64,000 nt of DNA from Nostoc linckia z4 (GCF_002608075.1 NZ_LAHA01000019.1:40932-104931), one strand, 5' to 3'. Shown: positions 8,551 through 16,690, counted from the first letter of the stretch. The notes: generated from the letters alone by a model not told the origin. Numbers and translations are program-made.

Positions 8551-9762
8551 CTAACGCAATGATTCTATTTTGGGTGAGCCATCAGCTTTGATCCAGGCGA
8601 TTTGGGCAATGCCGCGATCGCGTGCATATTGGCGGATGGTGTCTGCATCTGTTCTGAGCAAATCCATTTCTACTCGCACCAAGTGAGTGGAATCTCGCAG
8701 TTTTTGAGCGTAAGCAAAGGCAGGAGCGTCAGCACTCGGTGTCTCTGGCACTACTAGCCAGTTGCTAGCTGGCGTTGTTTGCGGTAATTGCCCAGTAGAT
8801 AATAAAACTTGGTACAAATCTTCGATGTTGAGTACAAAACCAATTCCGGGAATGTTTTCTCCTTGGGGATGATATAGACCCAAAAGTTGGTCGTAGCGAC
8901 CACCTTGTCCTAAAATTCTGGCTTGAGATTCAGTATCATTAACAACTTGAAAGACAATACCAGTGTAGTAGTCTATGGTCTGGATTAAGCTCAGGTCAAG
9001 GATTAAGGAGAATTGTTTCTCTGATTCCAGTAATTCTACTAAGGATTTGAGGTTATTTACTGCCTGTTGCTGTTGTTCATCTAGCTGTAAGCTACTGACT
9101 TTTTCCAATACTTCAGCACTTGGCCCGCGCAGATCCATCATGATTCGGGCGCGATCGCGTAGTTCGTCACTCAGAGGTAAGGTATCTATAGTGATGCGAT
9201 CGAGATGAGCGATGGCGGTGCGGACTTTATCTTGTAAGTTAGCACCAAAAGCATTCAGCAGCGATCGGGTAATTCCTGCTTCACCTAAAATTAAATGCCA
9301 TTGGCGCAAACCCAATGCAGCTAGACAATCTGCCACTAATAGCAGTACTTCTGCATTTGCTAGCAATCCACCAGCACCTAATAACTCGACTCCAGCTTGA
9401 TAAAACTCTTGCTGGCGATTATGTCTACTTTCCCAAGTGCGGCGAAATACGTTGGCATTGTAGTACAGCCGTTGGGGATAAGTTACACCTGCCATGCGAG
9501 TCACAACAGTACGAGCAATGGAGGCTGTTAATTCTGGACGCAAGCCTAATTCATCGTCTTCGCTATTTTGTAGTTGAATCACCATCTGGCGTTGGATTGC
9601 TTCTCCCGCCATCAAGGTATCCATCCGTTCCAAAGTGGAGGTGATAATCCTGTGATATCCCCAACGATGAAACACTTGTTGTAATCTATCTTCAATCCAG
9701 CGTTTTTTCGCCACATCTAAGGGTAATAAATCCCTGGCTCCCGCTGCTGGTTGATACACCAT
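8551..9762 (-). CDS. hisZ: ATP phosphoribosyltransferase regulatory subunit HisZ
   Basis: 403 residues, starting 'MVYQPAAGARDLLP'. It is a histidyl-tRNA-synthetase-like protein with motif-2-type sequence 'RLYYNANVFRRTWESRHNRQQEFYQAGVELLG' in parts, and a conserved 'YYTGIVFQVV' and 'LGQGGRYDQLLG' core. It lacks the anticodon-binding domain of a true HisRS and fits the length of HisZ. HisZ pairs with the short form of HisG, giving the histidine-sensitive first enzyme of histidine synthesis. Its start codon overlaps the stop of the upstream J-domain/TPR gene by one base (TAATG), which indicates translational coupling. Confidence 0.93.
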   Translation of the reverse strand: MVYQPAAGARDLLPLDVAKKRWIEDRLQQVFHRWGYHRIITSTLERMDTLMAGEAIQRQMVIQLQNSEDDELGLRPELTASIARTVVTRMAGVTYPQRLYYNANVFRRTWESRHNRQQEFYQAGVELLGAGGLLANAEVLLLVADCLAALGLRQWHLILGEAGITRSLLNAFGANLQDKVRTAIAHLDRITIDTLPLSDELRDRARIMMDLRGPSAEVLEKVSSLQLDEQQQQAVNNLKSLVELLESEKQFSLILDLSLIQTIDYYTGIVFQVVNDTESQARILGQGGRYDQLLGLYHPQGENIPGIGFVLNIEDLYQVLLSTGQLPQTTPASNWLVVPETPSADAPAFAYAQKLRDSTHLVRVEMDLLRTDADTIRQYARDRGIAQIAWIKADGSPKIESLR

Positions 9763-10718
9763 TATTTTTTCTTCCCACCAAACAAACCACCGAACAAACC
9801 ACCATTACCAGATTTATCTGGTTGCTTATCTCCATTATTAGGAGATGAAGTCACCTTACGATCGGTAGGTTGTTGTCCTAAAGCTTTATCTATTTTAGGT
9901 TTCCATTGCAACGCTATTTGGTCATTGGGATCTAATTTCAGGGCATTGTCGAAGTGTATTTTTGCCATTTTTAGCTGATTTTGCTTCAAATACACCATTC
10001 CCATCAAGCTATGGCAGTGACTATTTTTCGGTTCTAGCTTTAAAGCTTCCTGTAATTCTACTTTGGCTTGGGCAAATTGGTTTTTGTCAATCAAAGATTG
10101 AGCGCGACGAACATACTGTTCTACAACCGAGTCTTCTTTTGTGGGTGCTGGTGGTGGCGCTGGTGATGGCTGCTTTGCTGTATCTGGCTTCGGTATAGCT
10201 GAGTTGACTTTCAGTTGAGGGGTTGTTGTTGCGGATGTTTTAACTGCACTCCGCATTAAGTAGACTAAATTCAACTCACTAATTTGGGCAATTACTTGGA
10301 GTGCTTGCTCTAAAGAATCATATTGCGTTGGGGCAAGTTTAGCGATCGCACTTTTATAGGAATGATCGATATTAGGAGCATTAGCCAACTGTCTACCTAA
10401 TTCTGTATATAAAGTCACCGAAGTAGATTCTTGTACCAAACGTTTGCCCATTTGCGACAAAATCAAAATATATTCTGTTCTCGTGCGTTCGTTAGCGAGT
10501 TTTTCGTAAGCTGGGTTAACCAACTTGGATAACAATTCATTACCTAGCTGTTTTTGTTCGGCACTTTCAGTAATACTGCTATCCGGGTGTAAACGCCGAG
10601 CGATTTGCAGATAGCGTTTGCGAATATCTTTAACATCCGCATCAACTGGAACGCACAATACTGCGTGATGATCTATGAAATCATATCTAAATAATCCACG
10701 ATCTATTTTGAAAGACAT
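9762..10718 (-). CDS. J-domain and TPR protein
   Basis: 318 residues. The N-terminal 70 residues form a DnaJ domain with an intact HPD signature in 'RRLHPDSS'. A central low-complexity Pro/Ala linker (about 180-205) is followed by about two tetratricopeptide repeats ('AQSLIDKNQFAQAKVELQEAL', 'HCHSLMGMVYLKQNQLKMAK' in parts), and the protein ends in a Gly/Phe-rich tail 'GGLFGGLFGGKKK'. It should act as a co-chaperone of DnaK with the TPRs binding clients. The stop overlaps the start of hisZ by one base, so the two are translated together although no functional link is known to me. Confidence 0.88.
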   Translation of the reverse strand: MSFKIDRGLFRYDFIDHHAVLCVPVDADVKDIRKRYLQIARRLHPDSSITESAEQKQLGNELLSKLVNPAYEKLANERTRTEYILILSQMGKRLVQESTSVTLYTELGRQLANAPNIDHSYKSAIAKLAPTQYDSLEQALQVIAQISELNLVYLMRSAVKTSATTTPQLKVNSAIPKPDTAKQPSPAPPPAPTKEDSVVEQYVRRAQSLIDKNQFAQAKVELQEALKLEPKNSHCHSLMGMVYLKQNQLKMAKIHFDNALKLDPNDQIALQWKPKIDKALGQQPTDRKVTSSPNNGDKQPDKSGNGGLFGGLFGGKKK

Positions 10719-10805
10719 ATAGCAGTTTGCACCAAAGGAGCAATTAGATTTTTTCTAGTTTACTTCGCTCCATCAGCGATCCGTCAGTAGCAAATTGTCA
10801 TTTTT

Positions 10806-10986
10806 ATTGGGCATTGGGCATGGGGCAAACAGGGCATGGGGCATTGGGCATGGGGCATGGGAAGAGGACAAGGTAGACAAGGTAGACAAGGTAGCAATCT
10901 TTCTCTCCGAAGTTCTGATGGTCGGAAACCTCCGCTCAGACTTCTCTCCTTGTCTCCCTTGTCTCCCCCCTCTCCCCATCCCCCCA
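10806..10986. repeat. STRR cluster (GGGCATT/GGGCATG, GACAAGGTA)
   Basis: Heptamers GGGCATT and GGGCATG at 10806-10861, three copies of a 9-bp GACAAGGTA unit at about 10867-10893, then the complementary CTTGTCTCC/CTCCCC units at about 10946-10986. The two arms can pair. The sequence fills the gap between the inositol phosphatase and the J-domain gene; overlapping frames are not genes. Confidence 0.9.
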
Positions 10987-10991
10987 TCTCC

Positions 10992-11804
10992 TCACTTCCA
11001 CGCTGACAAGGGCGGAACCTGTAAAAGTTCGCGGCTTACGGTGTTATGAATATGACTATTTGTAGCGAGAATTCTACCAGACTCAATTTTTAAGGGGGTG
11101 CCATCGTAGGCGGTGACTTTACCGCCAGCTTCTTGTACCAAAATGATACCAGCCACAATATCCCAAGGTGAAAGTCCTCGTTCCCAGTAACCATCAACGC
11201 GCCCGCAGGCAACATAGGCTAAATCCAGGGATGCAGAACCGCTGCGTCTCACTCCTTGAGTCAGATGGGTGAAGTGGCAGAATTCTGCATAATTATTATC
11301 AGAGGTTTCACGGCGATCGTAGGCAAATCCAGTTACCAGTAAGCTTTTATTCAGTTCTGAGGTTGCTGAAACTGTGATGGGGCGGCGGTTGCGTGTTGCT
11401 CCCAAACCAGCAGCAGCACGAAATAGTTCGTTGTGAAAAGGGTCATAAATGACACCAACTTGGGGAACACCATTAATTAACAGCCCGATGGAAACAGCAA
11501 AAAATGGGTATTGATGGGCGTAATTGGTTGTGCCATCTAAAGGATCTATTGCCCAGAGGTATTCACTTTCACCATCGCCTAATTTTCCTGATTCTTCAGC
11601 GAGAATAGAATGTTGCGGAAAATGGCGACGCAAAATTTCTAAAACCACCTCTTCTGACGCTTTATCAGCAGCAGTGACTAAATCACCAGGGCGTCCTTTT
11701 TCAATAATTGCATCTTCTAACTTACCCAAATAGCTTTGGAGTATACCACCACCAGCTAACGCCGCTTCTGTCGCAACATCTAGAAAAATTTGTAGATTAG
11801 TCAT
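10992..11804 (-). CDS. suhB: Inositol-monophosphatase-family phosphatase
   Basis: 270 residues, full length. Metal-binding and catalytic motifs are present: 'AEESG' (first Glu), 'WAIDPLDGTTNYAHQYPFF' and 'SPWDIVAGIILVQEAGG'. Enzymes of this family hydrolyse phosphate esters such as myo-inositol-1-phosphate in a Mg2+-dependent, Li+-sensitive way; some cyanobacterial members also act on fructose-1,6-bisphosphate or histidinol phosphate, which sequence alone does not separate. The start codon lies inside a run of ATTAGTC heptamers that supplies further ATGs in other frames. Confidence 0.9.
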   Translation of the reverse strand: MTNLQIFLDVATEAALAGGGILQSYLGKLEDAIIEKGRPGDLVTAADKASEEVVLEILRRHFPQHSILAEESGKLGDGESEYLWAIDPLDGTTNYAHQYPFFAVSIGLLINGVPQVGVIYDPFHNELFRAAAGLGATRNRRPITVSATSELNKSLLVTGFAYDRRETSDNNYAEFCHFTHLTQGVRRSGSASLDLAYVACGRVDGYWERGLSPWDIVAGIILVQEAGGKVTAYDGTPLKIESGRILATNSHIHNTVSRELLQVPPLSAWK

Positions 11805-11860
11805 TAGTTATTAGTTATTAGTCATTAGTCATTAGTCATTGGGCATGGGGCATAGGGCAA
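11798..11860. repeat. ATTAGTC/ATTAGTT heptamers
   Basis: Seven or more heptamer units overlapping the start codon of the phosphatase gene, running into GGGCATG-type units. On the minus strand each unit reads ATGACTA, so ATG triplets recur every 7 bp. Confidence 0.85.
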
Positions 11861-11941
11861 AGCGTAAAGGGCAAAAGAAAGATCCCTCCTTTTCCCTTTA
11901 ACCTTTCCCCTTTTCCCAAGGCGTTGCCACCTCCCCACTCC

Positions 11942-12481
11942 CTAGAGATATTGACGGCGAAATTCAGCAGGAGTCAGGCGCATAGGTTTTTCTGGGTTCC
12001 AAATTCCTTGCCCCATGAGTCTAGCCCATTGTTGGGCACGTTCTAAACGTTGGTCATATTTGTGATTGGGCGATCGCGCAACGAACAATGCATTCCCTTG
12101 TTTGACTAATTCCTCATTCAACAAAATCTTATTTTTCCATACATAAGCTAAAGTTCGCCCAATTTTGTCTTTTGCTTCTAAATCAAATTCCAGCGTTACT
12201 AGTTGTTCTCCAGTACCAATTAGATTTTCTAACTGTTCTTTTGCTTGTTCGCCCCAAGGCCGTTGTCGTAAATCTGGTGCATCAATTCCCACTAATCGCA
12301 CTTGGGAAATCAAGTTTGGTTGTTCGGCCATACCCAAAACTTCCAAACTTTGCCCGCTAACTACCCGCGCTACCTTTACCTGTGCTTGATTGTTTGGCAG
12401 TTGATTTTTACCTTGGCAACTCAGCAAAAGCAATAGACAAGCCAAAATAGCTATTTTTCGTATCCAGTTTCCAAGAAACAC
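11942..12481 (-). CDS. Thermonuclease-like (SNase) lipoprotein
   Basis: 179 residues. The N-terminus has a membrane segment ending in 'LLLLLSC', a lipobox, so the protein is likely exported and lipid-anchored. Residues 35-170 form a staphylococcal-nuclease-like domain: 'VRLVGIDAPD' holds the conserved Arg and Asp, and 'DKIGRTLAYVW' the second Arg. In the usual 'GIDTPE' motif the catalytic Glu is replaced by Asp here ('GIDAPD'), so activity may be altered. Such proteins cut DNA and RNA with Ca2+ outside the cytoplasm. Confidence 0.85.
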   Translation of the reverse strand: MFLGNWIRKIAILACLLLLLSCQGKNQLPNNQAQVKVARVVSGQSLEVLGMAEQPNLISQVRLVGIDAPDLRQRPWGEQAKEQLENLIGTGEQLVTLEFDLEAKDKIGRTLAYVWKNKILLNEELVKQGNALFVARSPNHKYDQRLERAQQWARLMGQGIWNPEKPMRLTPAEFRRQYL

Positions 12482-12513
12482 TTGTCTTCTCTTGCCTCTG
12501 CGCGAATAAAATC

Positions 12514-12882
12514 CTATTCTTCATCTAAGGGGAAACCAGCTTTAACTCGACCCCTAGCAAAATAGCGTCCAAACTGGAGTTCATAAACTTCATCTTCGTC
12601 TTGTGTTTCCACCTCCAAATCGGAACGGGGGTAACTCACACACAACAGGGCATAACCTTGCCGACGTAACTCTGGCGACAACCCAATGGCCTCTGGTTGG
12701 TAAATTTCTCCTGACAACACTCTCACAGCACAAGTGGTACAAGCCCCATTACGACAAGAAAAAGGCAGTTCTACTCCTTGTTTTTCCGCAGTGTGCAGAA
12801 TGTAACGGTCTTCTGGCACTTCTAGGGTGTATATTTTGCCAGTGGCGCGATCGCGAACTCGAATTGTATATTTACGGGACAT
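12514..12882 (-). CDS. Plant-type [2Fe-2S] ferredoxin with C-terminal extension
   Basis: 122 residues. The cluster ligands are clear: 'CRNGACTTC' and a fourth Cys in 'ALLCVSYP'. The protein continues for about 30 residues past the usual PetF end with an acidic stretch ('ETQDEDEVYELQF') and 'GRVKAGFPLDEE', so it is a divergent ferredoxin rather than the main photosynthetic PetF. Soluble electron carrier; partner unknown. It is 32 bp upstream of the nuclease lipoprotein gene on the same strand and may be co-transcribed with it. Confidence 0.9.
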   Translation of the reverse strand: MSRKYTIRVRDRATGKIYTLEVPEDRYILHTAEKQGVELPFSCRNGACTTCAVRVLSGEIYQPEAIGLSPELRRQGYALLCVSYPRSDLEVETQDEDEVYELQFGRYFARGRVKAGFPLDEE

Positions 12883-12987
12883 CTGAATTTGGCTTTTGAG
12901 ACTTAAACTTTGAGATTAACCTAAAAAATCTTTTTTTATCTTTGCACTTTTTGGATTTGTATAGTAAGATTGTAAATCGTGACATCT

Positions 12988-13074
12988 GGAGAGATGGCCG
13001 AGTGGTTTAAGGCGCAGCACTGGAAATGCTGTAATGCGGAAACGTATTCCAGGGTTCAAATCCCTGTCTCTCCG
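12988..13074 (+). tRNA. tRNA-Ser(GGA)
   Basis: 87 nt. Acceptor arm GGAGAGA (12988-12994) pairs with TCTCTCC (13067-13073), discriminator G. The anticodon loop CTGGAAA closed by CAGCA/TGCTG gives anticodon GGA. A long variable arm, as expected for serine, and T-arm 'CAGGGTTCAAATCCCTG'. CCA is not encoded. An intrinsic terminator follows directly. Confidence 0.95.
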
Positions 13075-13080
13075 CTATAA

Positions 13081-13124
13081 AGTAAACAGGGTAAAGCTTT
13101 TGGGCTTTACCCTTTACTATTTTC
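13081..13124 (+). terminator. Intrinsic terminator after tRNA-Ser
   Basis: GGGTAAAGC (13089-13097) and GCTTTACCC (13104-13112) form a 9-bp stem, extendable by AGTAAA/TTTACT, followed by TATTTT. Confidence 0.8.
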
Positions 13125-13220
13125 AAGTTGTATGCATTCCAAGATTGGTTTAATAAGTGGTGTATGCGGTTAAATGATTTTAACCAAAATCACAACCAAC
13201 ATTAAATTTTCAGTTATCAG

Positions 13221-13259
13221 AATTAATAAGGGCAAAGGAATACTTTGCCCTTATTAATT
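13221..13259. terminator. Bidirectional-type terminator hairpin
   Basis: A perfect 17-bp stem (13221-13237 with 13243-13259) around a 5-nt GAATA loop. It lies 20 bp past the end of the leftward small secreted-protein gene, with A/T-rich flanks on both sides, so it can end that transcript and any read-through from the tRNA side. Confidence 0.85.
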
Positions 13260-13278
13260 TTGATGAATCCTAACCCGA

Positions 13279-13551
13279 TCAAAAATCAACAAATGGCAGT
13301 TTGCCCTGTATTAACTCAAACTGTGTTGAAACACAGTTAGCACAACTGCAACCAAGTCGATCGATAATCTGATGAGATTTTTGAATCAATTGTGGTGCTG
13401 CCAAACTAGGAATTTCTTGTGTCGATACTACTGCGATCGCTGGTGTAGTATATGCAGATTTCAGACTAGATGCTTGTGCCGGATTGGCTAGCATTAACAC
13501 AGATGCCAGAAAAGCAGGACAGGCAAGTAAAATCAGTTTGGCTATGTTCAT
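13279..13551 (-). CDS. Small exported protein with CxCxxC motif
   Basis: 90 residues. A Sec signal peptide is clear: basic start, hydrophobic core 'LILLACPAFLASVLMLA', cleavage near 'NPAQASS'. The mature 60-residue protein has a Ser/Thr/Ala-rich start and a motif 'LGCSCANCV' in which three cysteines could bind a metal or form a disulfide. I do not recognise the family. A strong terminator follows and the gene appears monocistronic. Confidence 0.65.
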   Translation of the reverse strand: MNIAKLILLACPAFLASVLMLANPAQASSLKSAYTTPAIAVVSTQEIPSLAAPQLIQKSHQIIDRLGCSCANCVSTQFELIQGKLPFVDF

Positions 13552-13676
13552 AAATTTACAGAAGTATACCTTTGTTCATACAGCATAGCTAATAAATTGA
13601 CGGTGTTCAATACTCTGCGGTCAGTACGAAGTACTGAGTTACCATTGATTCTGCTTATGCCTTGCCCCCTATTTTC

Positions 13677-14720
13677 CTAATGTTGCAAAGTTTCTGACCA
13701 AATAATCAATTCGCCTTTCTCGCCGCCTGCGGCTAGTAATTTACCTTGGGGATGCCAAGCTAAGCTAGAAAAACCTCCAGAGACACCTGTGATTATTTGG
13801 GATACTTCATTGGCTCTGTTCCACAAACACAACCAGCCATCAGCACCAGCTGAAGCGAGAAGGAAGCTTTTGGGTGCAAAGGCGATGGCGTTAATCACAT
13901 CCACATGATTAGTTAAAACTCGTGCTTCCCAACCTAAGTTATCATCTTCTAATTTTTCCCACACCACAATACCTTCAACGCTAGAAGAAGCTAGTATTGG
14001 CGCACCCAGGTTTGTAGTAGCTTCTGACCATGCTAATTGGCGAATTTTACCAGGGAAACCCCGCATCACCCAAGGATCGGGATTGTTCCATTCCAAAACG
14101 GTGACACTACGATCCATGTTGCCAGAAGCGAGGAATTTACCATCAGGTGACCAAGCCATAGCTAAACTGACGGTAGGCATATCTAAAATGTATGGTTCGT
14201 CATCCCAGTTTTGACTATGCCAAATCTTGACTCCTTTGTAACCAGCAATGGCTAAATACTGGCCGTCAATGCGCCAATCGATACCCAAGACTGATGAGTT
14301 ATCGAAATTCAATGTGACAACAATCTCACGAGTATCTGCGTCCCACACTTGGACATAACGCCCCAAACTAAAAGCTAGTTGGTTACTGGTGTAATTCCAA
14401 GCTAGTTTGTCAACCCATGCAGGGGCATTTTGCAATGTGGCGATTAATTCAGTGTCTTGCCAAATTTTGACTTGTCCATCTTGGCCGCCAACAGCTAAAA
14501 ATTTACCATCTGGGGAAAAGGCAAGGCAATCTACAGATTTACCATTAACAGTTTGCAAGCTTGTTAGTTGACCATTATTCCACAGTACTACTTCCCCTGC
14601 TGCGGAAATTGCTGCTAAGATTTCACCTTGGGGTGACCAAGCGATCGCAGTTACATAATCTGCAAGTATGCCTGAATAATGTTGTTCAAATTGTTGAGAT
14701 TGGCTGATTGTGGAATTCAT
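13677..14720 (-). CDS. WD40-repeat protein
   Basis: 347 residues, almost entirely WD40 repeats, about seven, which is enough for one closed beta-propeller. Repeat signatures such as 'LAFSPDGKFLAVGGQDGQVKIW', seen in parts, 'LAWSPDGKFLASGNMD', 'IAFAPKSFLLASAGADGWLCLW' and 'LAWHPQGKLLAAGGEKG' are evident. No signal peptide or enzyme domain, so a cytoplasmic scaffold. It lies downstream of the COG0523 metallochaperone gene in the same direction, separated by 230 bp of repeats, and may share its promoter and metal regulation; that link is inferred. Confidence 0.9.
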   Translation of the reverse strand: MNSTISQSQQFEQHYSGILADYVTAIAWSPQGEILAAISAAGEVVLWNNGQLTSLQTVNGKSVDCLAFSPDGKFLAVGGQDGQVKIWQDTELIATLQNAPAWVDKLAWNYTSNQLAFSLGRYVQVWDADTREIVVTLNFDNSSVLGIDWRIDGQYLAIAGYKGVKIWHSQNWDDEPYILDMPTVSLAMAWSPDGKFLASGNMDRSVTVLEWNNPDPWVMRGFPGKIRQLAWSEATTNLGAPILASSSVEGIVVWEKLEDDNLGWEARVLTNHVDVINAIAFAPKSFLLASAGADGWLCLWNRANEVSQIITGVSGGFSSLAWHPQGKLLAAGGEKGELIIWSETLQH

Positions 14721-14732
14721 ATCTTTGAAGAC

Positions 14733-14936
14733 GGGGAGTGAGGAGTGGGGAGTTAAGAGTGAGGAGTTAAGAGTGAGGAGTTAAGAATGAGGAGTGAGAA
14801 GTTAAAAGTGAGGAATGAAGAGTGAGGAGTGAGAAGTTAAAAGTCAGAAGTGAGAAGTTTTGAATTCCTAACTCCTAATTCCTAACTCTTAACTCCTAAC
14901 TCCCAACTCCTAACTCCTAACTCCTAACTCCTAACT
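14733..14936. repeat. STRR array with complementary arms (GAGTTAAGAGTGAG / TAACTCC)
   Basis: The left half holds GAGGAGTTAAGAGT-type units, the right half TAACTCC heptamers, and the two are complementary, so the DNA or RNA can form a long hairpin. It lies between the COG0523 and WD40 genes. Confidence 0.9.
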
Positions 14937-14949
14937 TATAACTTTTTAT

Positions 14950-15921
14950 TTATGCCAAACAAGCAATAAAATCTTGCTTGAGTTGTTCTGCATCAAGGTT
15001 GCGACCGATGAATACTAGTTCATTTTTTGGAGTTTCGCTAGGTTTCCAAGGGCGATCTGGTCTGCCATCAAATATCATATGCACTCCTTGGAACACAAAT
15101 CTATTTTCTTCTCCAGCGATATTTAATATGCCTTTCATCCTAAAAATATCTGGCCCTTGGGTACGCAGTAACTCAGAAAGCCAAGCGTTTAATTTTTCTC
15201 CATCCACTGCACCTTTTTCTACTAAAGCTACAGAAAAGACGCTTTCATCATGTTGGTGGGCATCTTCGCCTAAGAAATTTGGATCTATTTCTAATGCCCG
15301 TTCTAAATCAAATGCTTGCACGCCTAATAAAGCATTCATTTCTAATTCAGAGTTGCGGGTACGATAGATTTTTGCCATCGCATTCATTGACCGAATTCGC
15401 TTTTCTAGTTCGTCCAATTGTTCTGATTTTACTAAATCTGTTTTATTAAGTAAAATTACATCGGCAAAGGCAATTTGTTCTTGGGCTTCGTCTGCATCCC
15501 AGTGCTGCCAAATGTGCTTGGCATCTACCACTGTTACCACTGCATCTAAAGACAGTTGATTTTGCAAATCTTCATCCACAAAAAATGTCTGAATCACTGG
15601 TGCAGGGTCGGCTAGTCCTGTTGTTTCAATTACCAAGTGGTCAAATTTATCACGCCGCTTCATTAAATTACCAATGATACGAATTAAATCGCCACGTACT
15701 GTACAACAGATGCAGCCGTTATTCATTTCAAATATTTCTTCATCGGCATCAATAACTAATTGATTATCAATGCCTACTTCCCCAAATTCGTTAACAATCA
15801 CGGCAACTTTTTTTCCGTGTTCGTAGGTGAGGATGTGATTAAGTAGAGTCGTTTTCCCTGCTCCCAAATAACCTGTAAGAACTGTAACGGGAACTGAATT
15901 TGTGCTTATGTCAGCCACCAT
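14950..15921 (-). CDS. COG0523 (CobW/ZNG-type) metallochaperone GTPase
   Basis: 323 residues. G3E-family P-loop 'GAGKTT' (20-25), the metal-binding CxCC motif 'CICC' (70-73), Walker B/switch 'ETTGLADPAP', guanine-specificity 'NKTD', and a C-terminal CobW_C domain. A histidine-rich loop ('EDAHQHDE') near residue 220 can bind metal. COG0523 proteins deliver metal to client enzymes using GTP hydrolysis; a palindrome of the Fur/Zur type 277 bp upstream (16198-16224) suggests this one is zinc-responsive, like the Zur-controlled COG0523 proteins of other cyanobacteria. The cobalt-specific CobW of cobalamin synthesis is less likely, as no cobalamin genes are near. Confidence 0.9.
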   Translation of the reverse strand: MVADISTNSVPVTVLTGYLGAGKTTLLNHILTYEHGKKVAVIVNEFGEVGIDNQLVIDADEEIFEMNNGCICCTVRGDLIRIIGNLMKRRDKFDHLVIETTGLADPAPVIQTFFVDEDLQNQLSLDAVVTVVDAKHIWQHWDADEAQEQIAFADVILLNKTDLVKSEQLDELEKRIRSMNAMAKIYRTRNSELEMNALLGVQAFDLERALEIDPNFLGEDAHQHDESVFSVALVEKGAVDGEKLNAWLSELLRTQGPDIFRMKGILNIAGEENRFVFQGVHMIFDGRPDRPWKPSETPKNELVFIGRNLDAEQLKQDFIACLA

Positions 15922-16197
15922 ACTCTAAATTCCTTTTTTCTCACCTTATGGATAATCAATACCGCCTATGATAATTCTTTTTATTTTTTTGTGGGAAGTT
16001 GGGTTAAGAATTCAGAACTCAGAATTGGTAAGTAAAACGGCTTTATATCAGGCTAGGAGACGCTTGCAATCTACTGTAGTTCCATGAAGAAATATTTTAT
16101 TTTTATGCATCTGTAACAAGTGAAAAATATTAAAACATTATAAAAAACAATGTTTTCTGAAGACGGTTTTGGTTTGCACCTTGACAAACTGAAAAAA

Positions 16198-16224
16198 ATA
16201 TAATAATGATAATCATTATTATAT
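16198..16224. promoter_or_regulatory. Fur/Zur-type operator palindrome
   Basis: A perfect inverted repeat, 13 bp per arm around base 16211. The central 19 bp (16202-16220) match the classical Fur box GATAATGATAATCATTATC at 17 of 19 positions; cyanobacterial Zur boxes have the same core. The nearest downstream gene on the minus strand is the COG0523 metallochaperone starting at 15921. It also lies just beyond the broken NRPS/PKS genes, so it could instead be left over from a lost iron-regulated cluster. Confidence 0.7.
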
Positions 16225-16347
16225 AGATTATACCATTTGACAAAATTTATGCTACAAACACGTTGATAGGGGCACAACATTGCATTGATGTAGCGATAAC
16301 CAATTTCTTGGTTAGTTGAGTATCAGCTATGCTAAAAGCTGGAAATA

Positions 16348-16431
16348 CTATTTGTTTGCGCCAGGAAAACGACCAGCCATTCCAATAACAGCAATACCTT
16401 CTAAGAAATGAACATTTGTAACGTTATTCAT
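16348..16431 (-). pseudogene. Start of a type I PKS (ketosynthase N-terminus), truncated
   Basis: A 27-codon frame whose translation contains 'IAVIGMAGRFPGA', the hallmark start of a polyketide-synthase ketosynthase domain, then Asn-Lys and a stop where the domain should continue for 400 residues. Its ATG overlaps the stop of the upstream NRPS carrier-protein frame by 8 bases, the arrangement of translationally coupled NRPS-PKS genes. The rest of the PKS is missing; sequence left of 16348 is unrelated. Too short to be noticed by gene callers. Confidence 0.75.
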
Positions 16432-16690
16432 AATTCTTTTTATTTTGTTTGCTCAATAACTGCTTTTGGCGGTTGATAGCCTCAATTTGCTTATTGACGC
16501 GATCGCGTTTTCCTCTAAAAGAAAATTGTTGTTCTTGACTTAAATATTGTGCTAGTGAGTAAATCGTTGGATTTTGAAACATCGTCACTACTGATATATC
16601 TCGCTGCAAAATCCCACGTAGTTTATTATTTACTGTCAACACCAGTAGTGAATGTCCACCTAAGTCAAAAAAATTATCATGAATGCCCAA
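16424..16690 (-). pseudogene. C-terminal carrier domain of an NRPS, truncated
   Basis: 88 residues readable from a TTG, but the frame stays open further upstream into repeat DNA, so the true N-terminus is lost. 'DNFFDLGGHSLL' is the phosphopantetheine attachment motif of a peptidyl carrier protein (Ser14), followed by the usual helices ('FQNPTIYSLAQYL') and a basic, Gln-rich C-terminal tail typical of the end of an NRPS subunit. The rest of the module (condensation, adenylation) is absent; a 24-bp dispersed repeat marks the break at 16686-16709. Remnant of a hybrid NRPS-PKS cluster. Confidence 0.85.

Noticed and set aside
8296..8551. Overlapping Pro/Leu-rich and Gly/Lys-rich frames on both strands
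   Set aside because: They are translations of the heptameric tandem repeats, which are open in several frames.
15700..15705. TGTACA in the COG0523 gene as the missing left CAST end
   Set aside because: It is inside conserved coding sequence next to the CxCC motif and has no repeat sites around it.
16071..16280. 69-codon leftward frame across the Fur/Zur palindrome
   Set aside because: Composition is Tyr/Phe/Asn/Lys-rich as expected of random AT-rich DNA, and it covers a regulatory palindrome.
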